Assembly (NCBI RefSeq): GCF_000003815.2
Contig: NC_049990.1
Span: 1,598,098-1,662,097 of the forward strand
DNA: 64,000 nt
Direction of reading: 5' to 3'
Source of the DNA: Branchiostoma floridae
Lineage: Eukaryota; Chordata; Leptocardii; Amphioxiformes; Branchiostomatidae
Shown here: one piece after another, positions 30,994-43,044 of the stretch
How the letters are laid out: every line of letters starts with the position of its first letter
Position numbering within the stretch: position 1 is the first letter of the stretch
Made by a program: the position numbers and the translations under genes
The notes under the pieces: model-generated
What the model was told of the DNA's origin: nothing
The model's database searches: none
What the model saw: only the letters and a program-made list of their open reading frames with translations

Positions 30994-33900
30994 CTTTCAT
31001 AGCAAAATCTATAACAATCCATTAAAACGCTGTGAAAACGGATGAAATCACGACTTTTTACTTATGCTTAAAAATGTGGAACCCGGTTTTCCACATACGT
31101 ACGTTATTGTTGGCATCCGTCTGACTCTGAAGACAATGGTAGGCAGACGGGTTTTAAGGCGACCCGTCTGCCTGGCCTGCACTTGGTTTTTTTTTAAGGT
31201 GAATGAGGGGTGTGCACTCCCTTCTCCACCCTCTCGTCCACTGGCGCAGTAGTCCTATAGGGGCAACTGTATGCAACGTGTAAGAGGCCCCCAGCAGATG
31301 CAGGTTTGTTGTTTGGAGTTTCCGTCTCCTAGGAGGACTTCCGACCAAGGATGCAAGGGGTTCCTCCTACCCCTGACTCGTGTCATGGCGGGTGCGTCAT
31401 GCCCGAACATGCCCCTATGGCCTGTCACCACCACAAAGGCCTGTCACTGCCACTAGCAGCAGCTATGTACTCATTTACACTTGAGTTAGGTGAGGAAAGT
31501 CGTGTAAAGTGCCTTTCCCAAGGGCACAAGATCGGTGACACGGCAAGCGGATTTGAACCTGGGACCTCTCGGGCCTGAGACCAACGCGCTCCCGATCGTG
31601 CCACGCGGTCCCACAAATTACCACTCATGAAATCGTCATCGTGGTAAATTTTGTATGATGTATGTGACCGGGCCTGCGTTGGGTTCACTCGTACATATGA
31701 GGTCCGTATGGAATACTTTACCTCTACCAGGCTCCACAGGTCACTGGAAATTTAATAGAAATTGGACAATTATAGACAAATAACATGTCAGACGAGTTTG
31801 CTGGTCGCACACCATACTCCTCGGCTAACTGATTCCTATGGCATGTTATGTGTCTATATGTGTCCAATTTCTACTGTTTTGTCAATGAACTGTAGAGCCT
31901 GGTGGAGGCTAATAATTGACAACAGAACTCATACGGACGTAAATATATATACAAACATGTGGGAACCCATCCTTAGGTGTATTTTCATTTATGGATCTTA
32001 AGCATGGTCCCTTCAGTTAAAAATATAAGTCCGGTCTCACGTAACTTACAGCACAAATCAAACAGTAGACAAGACGTACATTACGTATTTGATGTGATAA
32101 AAATAATACAAGTAGTTACTAATAGCATTTAAGTAATAGCCTGCACTTATTCCAGACATCGATGAGTGCGCGTCCTCCCCCTGTGCTCATGGGACCTGCA
32201 TTGATGAAGTGGCGAGCTACACATGTAGCTGTGAGAACGGATGGACAGGACTCAACTGTGATCAAGGTCAGTATTTAATTTCTGGTATTCAAGAGATTTT
32301 TTTTTTCAAAACGAAATTGTCATTGTAATACATGTAGATGAAAAAAAGAAAGCAAACTCTTGTTGCATTAATTTATGTTATTCCTGTACTTCTACCAGAC
32401 ATCGATGAGTGCTTGTCCTTCCCATGTGTACACGGAACCTGCACGGACACCATAGGAAGTTACACCTGTAGCTGTGAGAACGGCTGGACAGGACTCAACT
32501 GTGACCAAAGTTAGTGTGTATTTGATGTTCATGACANNNNNNNNNNNNNNNNNNNNNNNNNNNNNNNNNNNNNNNNNNNNNNNNNNNNNNNNNNNNNNNN
32601 NNNNNNNNNNNNNNNNNNNNNNNNNNNNNNNNNNNNGTGGCGACCTACACATGTAGCTGTGAGAACGGATGGACTGGACAGGACTGTGATCAAGGTCAGT
32701 ACTGTCTTTCAGTGCTACGCTTAGTAGATTTATACCAACGGGTAAATAGCTGACGATTACATCATGGCGGTTAAACCGCTTGATCGGTACCTCAGTATAC
32801 GGAGACTATATCACATGGGTTATGAACCGTCTGACCGTCGATATTGCAGTCCGGTCTGTACCGTTGGTACTGTAAATGTTTTTAAGTTCGCGGGGATTAA
32901 ATTTTGCGGTAGCGGGAAAAGGGACTTTTCGCGGTGGATTTAAGTTCGCGGTAACACCATAGACTGCAATCTAATATCATAATAGAAAAATGTTCGCGGT
33001 GGTTTTAAATTCGCGGTGAAGTGGTCACCGCGAAAACCGCGAACATTAATCCACCGCAAACATTTCTGCATTTACAGTATTCAGGAATCGGGCGCTGGCG
33101 GACACAGATTTTCGAGCATTGGTGGCCTCATAAGAACTATTACTTGAAACATGGAGCGTGGCTTGAACAACTTTTAAGTAAGATTTGTAAAGGATATATT
33201 TCCTCGAATAACTGACACTTTGTTCATAATCCAGACATTGACGAGTGCGCGAGCAGCCCTTGTTTGCTAGGGGGGACCTGCCTGGATCACTTGAACGGCT
33301 ACAGCTGCGTCTGTCCGAAAGATACCACCGGAAAACACTGTGAGACCGGTATGTGAAACTGGTGCTACTCTTTTGTCAAGTACGAGATATAAACGTACGG
33401 TCGTTCGTAGAAAGTCCTTAATGCAACATAGGGGAAGCGTCGCCTCAACAGTGTACAGTAGGGATGATAATTGATATTCTTCATGTGACATCAGTTATCT
33501 CTTCCGAGCAGCATACTTTTAAGTATAGTAGTTTATAGTAGTTTAGGCAACAGCTTTAGGAATCCAAAATTTGCAAATTTTTTCTCGGACTATTTATAAA
33601 CTCCGCATTCACTTCATTTCCGAGAATAATTTCATCATGTTGGTAGCTGGTAGGATATATGAGTTTTCTTTTACACAACCAGTTAATTTCACCTTAGGTG
33701 ACGTTTCGATATCTGTCAGGTATCATCTTCAAAGCTTCTAAATGGAGTTCTGTGTCTTACCCTATATGTAGCCGATGTAGGTGGCGCTTTTGCGGCGAGA
33801 ACACAATCCCAGCAATGTTTGCAAAGGTGTGATTAATTGGCCGTGTAAACGTAAACTCCGTATTGACTTCAATTAGACAAATCATATTGTGCTGGTCTTT

Positions 33901-36388
33901 TATTTTCTCTACTATGGATATGGACTGATATAGTTTACGTACCATTTGTGTGCTGCAGTATCTTTTGCCGGGGAATGCTACCAGTTCTCCACCTCGGCTG
34001 TCACCCACCGAGACGCGGCCCTGGCCTGCAGTACCAATGACGGTCACCTGGCGGATGTGAGAAACGAGCAGCAGGAATTTTTCCTAGCCAACACCATCGC
34101 AGCCACCACCAGGGTGTCCAGCTGGCTGGCCATGAAAACTGCGCCGTTACCTATGCTCTACAGTGATGGGTCTCCTTTTTCAGGTACATACATAAATTCA
34201 TGACTACTGTTAGCCTAATGCTCTGGATATTATGAACAATTCCGAGGAGGTTTAAAAAGTACTATGCCCATTTAAGGTCAGCTTGGTAATGACAATCACA
34301 AACTGACAATTCAAAACAATTATTAAGGATAATCTACGTATACATTGTCTTATTTTTTTACTGTAGCTCAAACAGAGCCTCAAATTTTGTGCTTATTACC
34401 GCGTTTCATTTCATTTTCTAATTTCCAAATAGGTGCCCTGCACTGGTCAGCAGGCGAATTTTCCTCCCCGCTGGACCTGTGTGTTCTCCTGGACAGCTCC
34501 GACAGTTACAGAGCAAAGGCAACTTTCTGCACGGAGCAGCAAAACTACGTCTGCCAGGATGGTAGTCAACGATGCCTCTTTTTTTATCCATTTAGCATTT
34601 GTCTCATACATAAGTCAACATCAAACTAAAAATAAGTTGCTTGATTATATTTTGTTTTTGTTTTTGTTTTTTATTTGTAGCTCTGAAACCGTGTGAGCCA
34701 AACTTGTGTCAGAACGGCGGAAACTGCACCTCCTGTTTCGGCGGCTCCACCACCTTCTGTGACTGTCTGGAGGGGTACGGAGGAACGCTGTGTGAAATCA
34801 GTAAGTATGAATGAATGAATGAATGAATGAATGTATGAATGAATGAATGAATGAATGAATGAATTAATTAATTAATTAATTAATTAATTAATGAACGAAT
34901 AGTGATATAAGTAAGTCTCTTACAACTGATTAGTCTATCCAACCTGATCCAACAATGACAACTTTATTCCTGTATATTTCCACAGACATTGACGAGTGCG
35001 CCTCCGGCCCGTGCCAAAATGGCGGGAGTTGCTATGACGACATCAACTCCTACACCTGCCAATGCCCAATCGGTTACCAAGGAGACCACTGCGAGTCAGG
35101 TTGGTGTGATAGGGAAATAGGATCATTATTGTAACACGGCCTCAAAACCGTTTACATGACAGGCGTTTCGGTAACTTCTCAGCAACAATCCTCGTAGTAT
35201 GGATGGGTTCTATGGATGACTGCAGTAGACTCGGTCACATTTGACACGGCATGGTAACCTGGTGAAAAAAGTATAGACGAGACTGACGTTTCTGGAGACG
35301 ATGGTGTCACCTCTCAGAGGATGAACTGAACTGAACTGACGTTTGTGTGGTGCTTGACAGTTTGTAGCTAATGTATTCGGAAATAGTTTCGATAGCTGGG
35401 TACGTCACTCAACAAAGAGACTCTTTTTGCAGAATCGCTACTTTATATCTTTCGACGTTTTGGTGCATCATGACCGTCCGCCACCTTCCACAGGACAATT
35501 ATGACTGGTACATCTTTTACTGCAGCGATAGGTGTCGCTGCATATAACTGCAGATGAGGCTGCAAAACTTTTTACCTCAGATATGCTGGCATCGTTTGTT
35601 TTTACCATGCGGTCCCAAACATAAAGGAGTGCAATGTAGGTGACAGGTGACAGACGGTCACTGAAACGTCGGTCGAAATGAAGCAGTGATTCTGTAGAAA
35701 GAGTTTCTTTATTATGTAGCTAATACAGCTTTCTATCATATTCGAACTGTGACAACACAATAGTCCCTAACGTTTCCTTTTTCTTATTTTCTTTGTCTTT
35801 TTTTTTATTTAGACACGGACTGGTGTTCCAACATCCAGTGCCCGCATGGTTTCATCTGCCAGGACTTCACGTTCTACTTCCAATGCGTCCGTGAGTAGAG
35901 TTTATAGCATTGTCATTGATGCACATTGTAGGGAAAATATCTTTAGATGAACAAAGCATAGATTCAAGACTTACATGTATCGCCTGATGTAGCATATCTT
36001 TTATTATCTTTCACTGCAAACGTGACACACCAGTTGTCCTTATAGCCAGTTTTAACTACAAAACATTTGAAAAACATTTTCACAAAGGATATAAGAATAA
36101 TTCTTTCATAAATGATTACTAAAATAGCAGGACTCCATATAACTGACCATTTTAATTTTTGGAAAGCATTGGTGCATTCTAGGCAACTTACTACACAAAA
36201 AGAACCGTTCAATTTATCATGTTTTAGTAGAATAAAATCTTACAAGTTCCCCTCGTGACCACTGTGTGCATCTAGACCCATCATCCACCACCCGGGGGCT
36301 GCCGTACCAGTGCAGCAGCGCCTCCTGTCCGGATGGCTTGAACTGCACCCCTTTGGGCGTGGCAGCCTTCTCATGCAGGCCTGAGTGA
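28208..36388 (+). CDS. Lectin gene 2: secreted protein with two copies of unnamed domain X, EGFs, CTLD and tail
   Basis: Exons: 28208-28600 (domain X), 29133-29240 (EGF), 29991-30383 (domain X), 32156-32266 and 32399-32509 (EGF), EGF end at 32637-32694 after a gap, 33235-33348 (EGF), 33959-34183 and 34433-34561 (CTLD), 34681-34800 (EGF-like), 34986-35099 (EGF), 35813-35890 and 36276-36388 (tail, stop TGA). All visible exons are open and nearly all borders are phase 1. The signal exon may be that at 21829. The EGFs have DIDEC starts and C-x-D-x4-Y-x-C hydroxylation sites, so calcium-dependent rigid stalks are likely. The product should be extracellular; its partner is unknown. An AATAAA signal follows at 36538. 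It is a close paralog of gene 3, with one extra domain X-EGF pair and extensive intron identity. Confidence 0.85.
28745..29000. other. Probable retroelement tail in an intron of gene 2
   Basis: Starts with (ttta/tttg) runs then gtcgggggaacaggtggtga and cctcatcccgac. This resembles a LINE or SINE 3' end in minus orientation; not assigned further. Confidence 0.3.
29991..30383 (+). CDS. Domain X exon, gene 2 copy B
   Basis: 393 nt, 131 residues, same borders as copy A (acceptor ctcttttcag, donor GTAAGG). [45 protein letters not shown] and KNMYALCAG are present. There is one additional cysteine (FVCR). Confidence 0.85.
30930..30990. repeat. (TA)n microsatellite
   Basis: About 30 TA units in an intron of gene 2. 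Confidence 0.95.
31100..31615 (-). mobile_element. SINE with tRNA-like head (minus strand)
   Basis: The reverse strand from 31615 starts gggaccgcgtggcacgatcg, with an A box-like tggcacgatcggg and B box aggttcaaatcc, then ttgtgcccttgggaaaggca. The body extends to about 31100, ending near a T-rich tract at 31188. The same B box and ttgtgcccttgg block occur at 54895-54983. It lies in an intron of gene 2. Confidence 0.6.
32868..33079. mobile_element. 212-bp MITE, TACTGTAAATG / CGCGGTGG family
   Basis: Ends are tactgtaaatg and catttacagta, inverted. Internal arms carry aagttcgcgg and ttcgcggtggtttta against accgcgaa and cattaatccaccgc. The same motif style recurs in many invertebrate genomes, to my recollection. 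It is in an intron of gene 2, just before the EGF at 33235. Confidence 0.8.
33959..34561 (+). CDS. C-type lectin-like domain, gene 2
   Basis: Exons 33959-34183 and 34433-34561, 118 residues. CTLD landmarks: [53 protein letters not shown] and [11 protein letters not shown]. The EPN position reads GEFSSP and no WND precedes the penultimate Cys, so the canonical calcium-sugar site appears absent. Confidence 0.85.
34803..34895. repeat. (GAAT)n/(ATTA)n microsatellite
   Basis: gaatgaatgaat units followed by attaattaatta, directly after the donor of the EGF-like exon. Confidence 0.9.
35410..35715. mobile_element. ~300-bp element with imperfect terminal inverted repeats
   Basis: Left aaagagactctttttgcaga then atcgct and cgacgttttggtg; right cactgaaacgtcgg then agtgattctgtagaaagagt and ttcttt, inverted. 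Non-coding centre. It lies in an intron of gene 2 and is absent from the matching intron of gene 3 (41969-42146). Confidence 0.65.
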
Positions 36389-36537
36389 CGTCACAACCAG
36401 GGCTCCGACTTGACAACGACCAGCCAATGGCTGACTTCATGCGTGCCTTGAAAATGCTTTTTGTGTGTGATTTAGAGTCTAACTTTAGAGTCTAACGAGA
36501 GATAGAAGCACCACATAGAGATGGAAGACGTTAGATC

Positions 36538-36543
36538 AATAAA
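36538..36543 (+). terminator. Polyadenylation signal AATAAA, gene 2
   Basis: 150 bases after the stop; flank gatcaataaagcac matches gene 3. Confidence 0.8.
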
Positions 36544-36769
36544 GCACCTGGAGCAAAAATTATGTTCATAGTTTCTGTCCTTTTTTACCAATGCCTTGAA
36601 ATCACGAGACAGAACATATCTTTTAGATATGAATAAATATCCAAGTATAAATTCCGGGGAGTATGTAACGTTATTTACCCGTAAGCCACTATGTAGCTCT
36701 ATAACATGCACCCGGTGTACCTTTTTCTTCGTAGCAAGAATATTAATAGTTACCAGAAGAAAACCGGTT

Positions 36770-36900
36770 GCCCTTTACCAAAGACTCAATATGGAATGGC
36801 ATATCTTGATAGGCATGGTGAGTGGCGACCTCTCGCGGAAGGCTTTGGAAGTGCATCGGATATTCAGCAAGTTTGCCACTTGGGCACTGGGCACTGTTCT
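36770..36900 (+). repeat. Dispersed repeat, copy 2 of 5
   Basis: caaagactcaatatggaatg, cctctcgcggaaggctttgg and aagtgcatcggatattcagc. About 230 bases downstream of the gene 2 polyA signal, as copy 3 is for gene 3. Confidence 0.75.
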
Positions 36901-37560
36901 TTACACATTAACTACCGATCACTAAAGCACCATCTCTTCTCCCGAAGGTAGATTTTGTCAATTTCATTGCTGCATATAATGGTGAAAGTATCTTCAAATG
37001 ATCAAAGAACAGAATCAAGACCTACATTTACTAATAAGCTGCATATCTCTCCATAGCCTACATAAAGAAGAAGAGGCGAAAACATTGCAGGAATCATACA
37101 GTACGGTATTATTTATCACAATTTTGGAGTCTAATGCTAAAAGCATGATGTAAAGAAAGGATATATCTTCCATTCCATTCCATAGCTCCGGTAGGAGGCT
37201 TTGGCTGTTCATCGGAATGGCACTTTGAGAGTTTGCTCGAGAATAACGTCACACCTTGTGTTAGCCTGTTTACTTTAACGAGTTTGCTCGATTATACCCC
37301 TTGTGTCAGCCTGTATGATTGCCCTTTGGCCTCACACAACAGCTTTATAGACTTGTAATACTGCACCGGACAACCTGTCAGGCCTCACGTTTGCACATAT
37401 TTACGCAAGCGTTGTTTAGAGCTATTAACTCCTACTGTATTTGATGATACCGATTTCCACTTTACCTTCATCATACATTTTATAGTTATAGCTATTCAAA
37501 ACCAAAATTCTAGGTTGTCAACTGTGGCACTTGTAACCATGACTAGTCGACTGTTTCTTG
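36901..37560. other. Intergenic between genes 2 and 3
   Basis: No exon seen. Contains a short duplicated phrase (acgagtttgctcga and ttgtgt...agcctgt, near 37232-37310). Confidence 0.4.
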
Positions 37561-38021
37561 TAGCAACGCTTTATTCTACGGAGTTTCAACCAAGTGGGTG
37601 CCCCCATATACACTGTTTCTGCACAGCTTCGATCTAACACAACCGGTGTACAAAGGTTTGTTCTTTGAAATTCGTTTTTTTTTTTCGTATAAAGGCCATC
37701 TGCACCATATCACAACCACAATGGCAACAGCCCAATAGCACCCTTGAGGTACTGGAGTGTTCTCCACTCATCCCTTCATCCAACCTATTACTGTCAAGGT
37801 CCCATAGGTACGACAAGTAAGCTGAGGCATTTTTCATTAAAACTCGGCATTCCGCGTGCACCTCGACGTTGTCAAGTCGGCAATGTTGATTTGGTGCCTG
37901 CCAACAGCGCCCTACAACAATATGCTGCCCGTTGCTCAGAGGTACGGGCAACAGCACGGAATAAACTGCTGTAAACAGAACACGGTTCAGACATTCGAGA
38001 CTGAGACAACGGACATTAAAG
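37560..38021 (+). promoter_or_regulatory. Promoter and leader of gene 3
   Basis: TATAAA at 37688-37693 in cgtataaaggccatctgcac lies about 330 bases before the ATG. The whole stretch is repeated for gene 4: its first half at 43610-43775 (TATAAA at 43743) and its second half at 45480-45665 and 45770-45987. Conservation among copies supports a functional promoter; the start site is not determined. Confidence 0.45.
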
Positions 38022-41000
38022 ATGTGGAAGTTTCTGCTCCTGGTCGCGGCTGTAGGCACCCTGCCTACTGCTTCAAGCGGTGAGTACATGTACCGATATT
38101 CACGTATGAATTTGAGGAGTATATAGTATGTACGTAAAAGATAATTTTACAAATCTAAAGATACCAGGCTGACAAGCTTAAAACGCGAACCGTTTTCATA
38201 AAGGAGTATTAAAGAGCACAGTTGACTCGTTGAACGGTTCTATTGTTCTGCTTCAAATTCAAATGATCATCGACAGATATCACGTGACCTTACGTAACAG
38301 TGACGTCAGCAATTGGTAACAATTTTAGGAGGTGGTACGTGATAGGCTCTGTTGTGTGATGGCCATCGTGCCCTGCCTTACGTCGTTAGGTGCTTTTGTA
38401 ACCACCATTTAGGAAACTACTATCAGATTAAAACAAGATGTCTCGATGTTTTTAGGCGAACGGGTGTACCTGATCACGGTTGACAATTGGTCCTTCTGGA
38501 AGATCCGTGCGACAGGCCCGATGACAGATGCCAACGTGAAAGTCACGTGTGAAGCGGCTGGGATGAGGTATCCGTGCTATTTCTCAGGCACCGATGGGTG
38601 TTCCACCAACCACTGGGCCTCAGACTGCATCACGTTTCACCATGATGCCACTTGTGCAACGCTCCTGGTTCTCTCCAGTGAACTGTGTGGAAACGCTAAC
38701 GGGTACGGCGAACATTGCCAGCCGCTTGATGACACCTTTGTGTACGCCCCTGACTGGTGGAGTGATGGCAGCGCTGTCGGAGTGGACTGTGACACTCACA
38801 CCCACAGCCTGTACGGAGCGGACTACAACAACATGTACGCGCTGTGTGCAGGTGAGCCTGGAGCCTCGATGTCGTTGTACAAGACAACTCCTTCTTTTTC
38901 CCATTTCCGACTAAGGCAGAATACGCAAGAAATTCAAATGTAATAAATGTTGTAAAAAAAGCAATCATCTGGAAAAGGGCAATTGATAAGGAATTGGCAG
39001 AGAAGGAAGGGTTAAACATTTATAATCCGTGGACAGCACTAAATGTCCGTTTTGGTCTTTATCTTGTGCCTCGTTTCGATCTTGATACCAATGAGCACCC
39101 CCCAAGGGTAGAAGTACTGACCAACGTGATGTACAAATCTGGTTTTACAGTTGCTACATGTAGGNNNNNNNNNNNNNNNNNNNNNNNNNNNNNNNNNNNN
39201 NNNNNNNNNNNNNNNNNNNNNNNNNNNNNNNNNNNNNNNNNNNNNNNNNNNNNNNNNNNNNNNNAGAACGGCTGGACAGGACACGACTGTGATCAAGGTC
39301 GGTATGCGATTGCTGCATTATCATAAATATCAACCTATTAGTGATTTTTATAAGATGCTTCCGTTTTAAACCGCAATTAAGGTTGAATTTGATACAAGGG
39401 CGAACAGATGATTGCTGTAAAACTCAGCAAAAAATACCTTGCACTTATCTCAGACATCGATGAGTGTGCGTCCTTCCCATGTTTACACGGTACCTGCACT
39501 GATGGAGTGGGGAGTTACACCTGTAGCTGTGAGAACGGCTGGACAGGACAGGACTGTGATCAGGGTCATTGTTTTATTAAAATGAATTTGCCCTGTTTCA
39601 TTACTGACATCTAAGAGAATATATCTTTATTTCCAACCGACATTTCGTTGTATTAGATGCAAAAAAAGAGAAAAATTTGTTAGATTAATTTGCGTTATTC
39701 ATGTATTTTTTCAGACATCGATGAGTGTGCGTCCTCCCCATGCACACACGGCACCTGTACGGACGCTTTGGGGAGCTACACCTGTAGCTGTGAGAACGGC
39801 TGGACAGGACAGTACTGTGATCAAAGTTAGTATTAGACTTGAAGCTATATCCTTAGGTATAAACGTATAAACGAAAAACGCTTGCTGTATATGACTGTGT
39901 AATGGCTATACAATTTTTCAGACATCGATGACTGCGCGTCCTCCCCATGCACACACGGCACCTGTACAGACGGAGTGGGGAGCTACACGTGTAGCTGTGA
40001 AAACGGCTGGACAGGACTCAACTGTGATCAGGGTCAGTACTTTTATTTCAAAACAATTGTCAGTACTGTTCATTTGAATAAACTGATTTACACCAAAGTA
40101 TGGACAAGGTTTCGTACACAGGATTAGCGGATTTATGAAAAGTATAAAGTTGCCGATTCTGGTATTTTTTTCTCAAAGTCTTTTTCGTGTTTCAGACATA
40201 GACGAGTGCGCGAGCAGCCCTTGCAGGTCGGGAGGGACCTGCCTGGATCACGTGAGCGGCTACAGCTGTGTCTGTCCTAAAGGTACTGCCGGGAAGAACT
40301 GTGAAACTGGTATGTGAAACTGATACCACTCTTTTGTAAAGTACGAGACAAAAACGCACTGTCGTTCGTAGAAAGTCCTTAATGCAACACAGGGGAGGCG
40401 TCGCCTCAACAGTATACAGTAGGATCATAATTGATATTCTTCATGCGACATTATTTATCTCTTCCCAGCAGCATACTTAAGTAGTTTAAGCAACAGCTTT
40501 AGGAATCCAAAATTTGCAAATTTTTTCTCGGACTATTTATAAACTCCACATTCACTTCATTTCCGAGAATAATTTCATCATGTTGATAGCCGGTAGGATA
40601 TATGAGTTTTCTTTTACACAACCAGTTAATTTCACCTTAGGTGACGTTTCGATATCTGTCAGGTATCATCTTCAAAGCTTCGAAATGGAGTTCTGCTTCT
40701 CACCGCTATATGTAGCCGATGTAGGTGGCACTTTCGCGGCGAGAGCACAATCCTAGCAATGTTTTGAATGTAAACTCCTCATTAACTTCAATTTGACAAA
40801 TCATATCGTGCTAGTCTTTTGTTTTCTCTACTATGGAGATTGACTGATATAGTTCACTTACTATTTGTGTGTTCCAGTATCTTTTACCGGGGAATGCTAC
40901 CAGTTCTCTACTTCAGCTGCCACCCACCGAGACGCGGCCCAAGCCTGCAGTACCAATGACGGCCACATGGCGGACGTGAGAAGCGAGCAGCAGGAACTGT

Positions 41001-42712
41001 TCCTGGCCAGCACCTTCGCGGCCACCACTGGCGTGTCCCACTGGCTGGCCATGAAAACCGCGCCGTTTCCTATGCTCTACAGCGATGGATCTCCTTTCTT
41101 AGGTACATACATTCATGAATAGTGTTAGCCTAATGCTCTGGATACTATAAACAATAACGAAGAGGATACAAAAAGTATTATACCCATTAAAACTTAGTTT
41201 GGTAATGGCAACTACAATCGAACAATTAACTGACAATTCAAAATGACTACTTAAACATTGTTCTTTTTTTACTGTACCTCAAACAACAAATTCTGTGCTT
41301 ATTAGTGTGTTTCATTTTATTTTTCAATTTTCAAACAGGTACCCTGCACTGGTCAGCAGGCGAAGTGTCTTCCCCTTTGGACTTGTGTGTTCTCCTGGAC
41401 AGCTCCGACAGTTACAGGGCGAAAACTGTTTTCTGCACGGAGCAGCACAACTACGTCTGTCAGGATGGTAATCATATTTTAACACTTGTACCATACAGTA
41501 TTTGTCTTGTGCAAGCATAAAACTCACAAGAGACTATCAGTTTGGAATTTAATTTTGCAGCTCTGAAACCCTGTGAACCAAACGTGTGTCAGAACGGCGG
41601 AAACTGCAGCTCCTGTTTCGGCGGCTCCACCACCTTCTGTGACTGTCTGGAGGGGTTCGGAGGAAAGCAGTGTGAAATTAGTGAGTACTTCTCTTACAAT
41701 TGGGTATCCACCAGTAATCTCTAAAAGCAATCTGGGTGTCATTCCCAGACTGCCTCACCCTTAAAATTAGTATAAACTATTAAAACTTATTCTGATTGTT
41801 ATGATAAGTACAACACTATAGAAAGAATAGCTCAATACCTCTATATTTCCACAGACATTGACGAGTGTGCCTCCGGCCCGTGCCAAAATGGCGGGAGTTG
41901 CCATGACTACATAAACTCCTACCACTGCATTTGTCTAACTGGTTACCAAGGAGACCACTGCGAGTCAGGTTGGTGTGACAGGGACATTAAAACCGTTTAC
42001 ATCGTTTCGATAACTCTTCAGCAACCATCCTGGTGGTATGGATGGGTTCTGTGCATGACTGCAGTAAAATCAGTCACATTTGACACGGGTGACAACGCAT
42101 GAATCGGTCTTAACGTTTTCTTGCCTTTTGTCTTCTCTTTATTTAGACCCGGATTGGTGCTCCCAAGTCACGTGTCCATTTGGGTTTGTCTGCCAGGACT
42201 TCACGTTCTACTTCCAATGCGTTCGTGAGTTCAGTTTATATCAATATCATCTTTCATTGAACAAAGCGCAGATTCAAACCTACATTTACTGTCTGATGTA
42301 GCATATCTTTCATCTATCTTTCACTGCAAACGTGACACTCCAGTTGTCATCATAGTCAGTTTTAACTAGTCATTTGCAAGACATTTTTACAAAGGATATA
42401 AGAAGAATTATTTTTATAAATGCGTACTAGAACACCAGGACTCCATATAACTGACCATCTTAATTTCTAGAAAGCATTCGTGCATTCTAGGCAACTTCCA
42501 TATTTTTAAATACAAAACTAACCGTTCAGTACCAATTTATCATGTTTTACTAGAATAAAATCTTACAAAATCCCTCTTATGAACACTGTGTGCATCTAGA
42601 CCCATCTTCCGTTTCCCGGGGATTGCCGTACCAGTGCAGCAGCGCCTCCTGTCCGGATGGCTTGAACTGCACCCCTGAGGGCGTGGCAGCCTTCTCCTGC
42701 AGGCCTGAGTGA
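38022..42712 (+). CDS. Lectin gene 3: signal peptide, domain X, EGFs, CTLD and tail
   Basis: Exons: 38022-38079 ([19 protein letters not shown], signal peptide), 38456-38851 (domain X), 39151-39297 (EGF, interrupted by a gap), 39454-39564, 39715-39825, 39922-40032 and 40196-40309 (EGF), 40878-41102 and 41339-41467 (CTLD), 41561-41680 (EGF-like), 41855-41968 (EGF), 42147-42224 and 42600-42712 (tail, stop TGA). Every visible exon is open. Phase 1 borders throughout, except inside the CTLD, allow cassette exchange. The ATG is chosen because it opens a hydrophobic leader of the same length in all paralogs. A secreted, calcium-stabilised multi-EGF protein is expected; the role is probably recognition or matrix, by inference. 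PolyA signal at 43112. It is the most complete two-ended example of this architecture in the window. Confidence 0.88.
38456..38851 (+). CDS. Domain X exon, gene 3
   Basis: 396 nt, 132 residues: [55 protein letters not shown] and NNMYALCAG. Eight cysteines shared with the gene 2 copies plus one extra (VDCD). Confidence 0.87.
40878..41467 (+). CDS. C-type lectin-like domain, gene 3
   Basis: Exons 40878-41102 (225 nt) and 41339-41467 (129 nt). [51 protein letters not shown] and [11 protein letters not shown]. The EPN site reads EVS; no WND. Confidence 0.87.
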
Positions 42713-42788
42713 CGTCACAACCAGGGCCTCCCACGTGACAACGACCAGCCAATAGCCGCTTCATGCGTGCCTTGAAAATGCGTTTTGT

Positions 42789-43044
42789 GAGCACGTCACC
42801 GGAACGTACTGCGCCTGCGCGAACCCTGGTGTTTGGGGGCTTGGTTTGGTCAACGTTGCATTGAAATCCCGCTTGTTGCACAGTATATGTTAGAGACATG
42901 GTTTCATGTAAAACGTACACGGGATTTTACCCTTATATACGCACGTACTTTCTTAAATGCGGCCCTTTAGTAAACCGGGGGTTTAGCAAGGTTTAGCATG
43001 TCTATACTTTTCGCGCAGGCGCAGTACGTTCCGGTGACGTGCTC
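42789..43044. mobile_element. 256-bp MITE in the 3' UTR of gene 3
   Basis: The 35-bp ends are perfect inverted repeats: left starts gagcacgtcaccggaacgta, right ends tacgttccggtgacgtgctc. The target gttttgt is repeated on both sides (7-9 bases, boundary ambiguous). Gene 2 keeps the empty site (ctttttgtgtgtgatttaga, 36456-36475). Inserted between stop and polyA signal after the two genes separated, or lost from gene 2. Confidence 0.9.
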
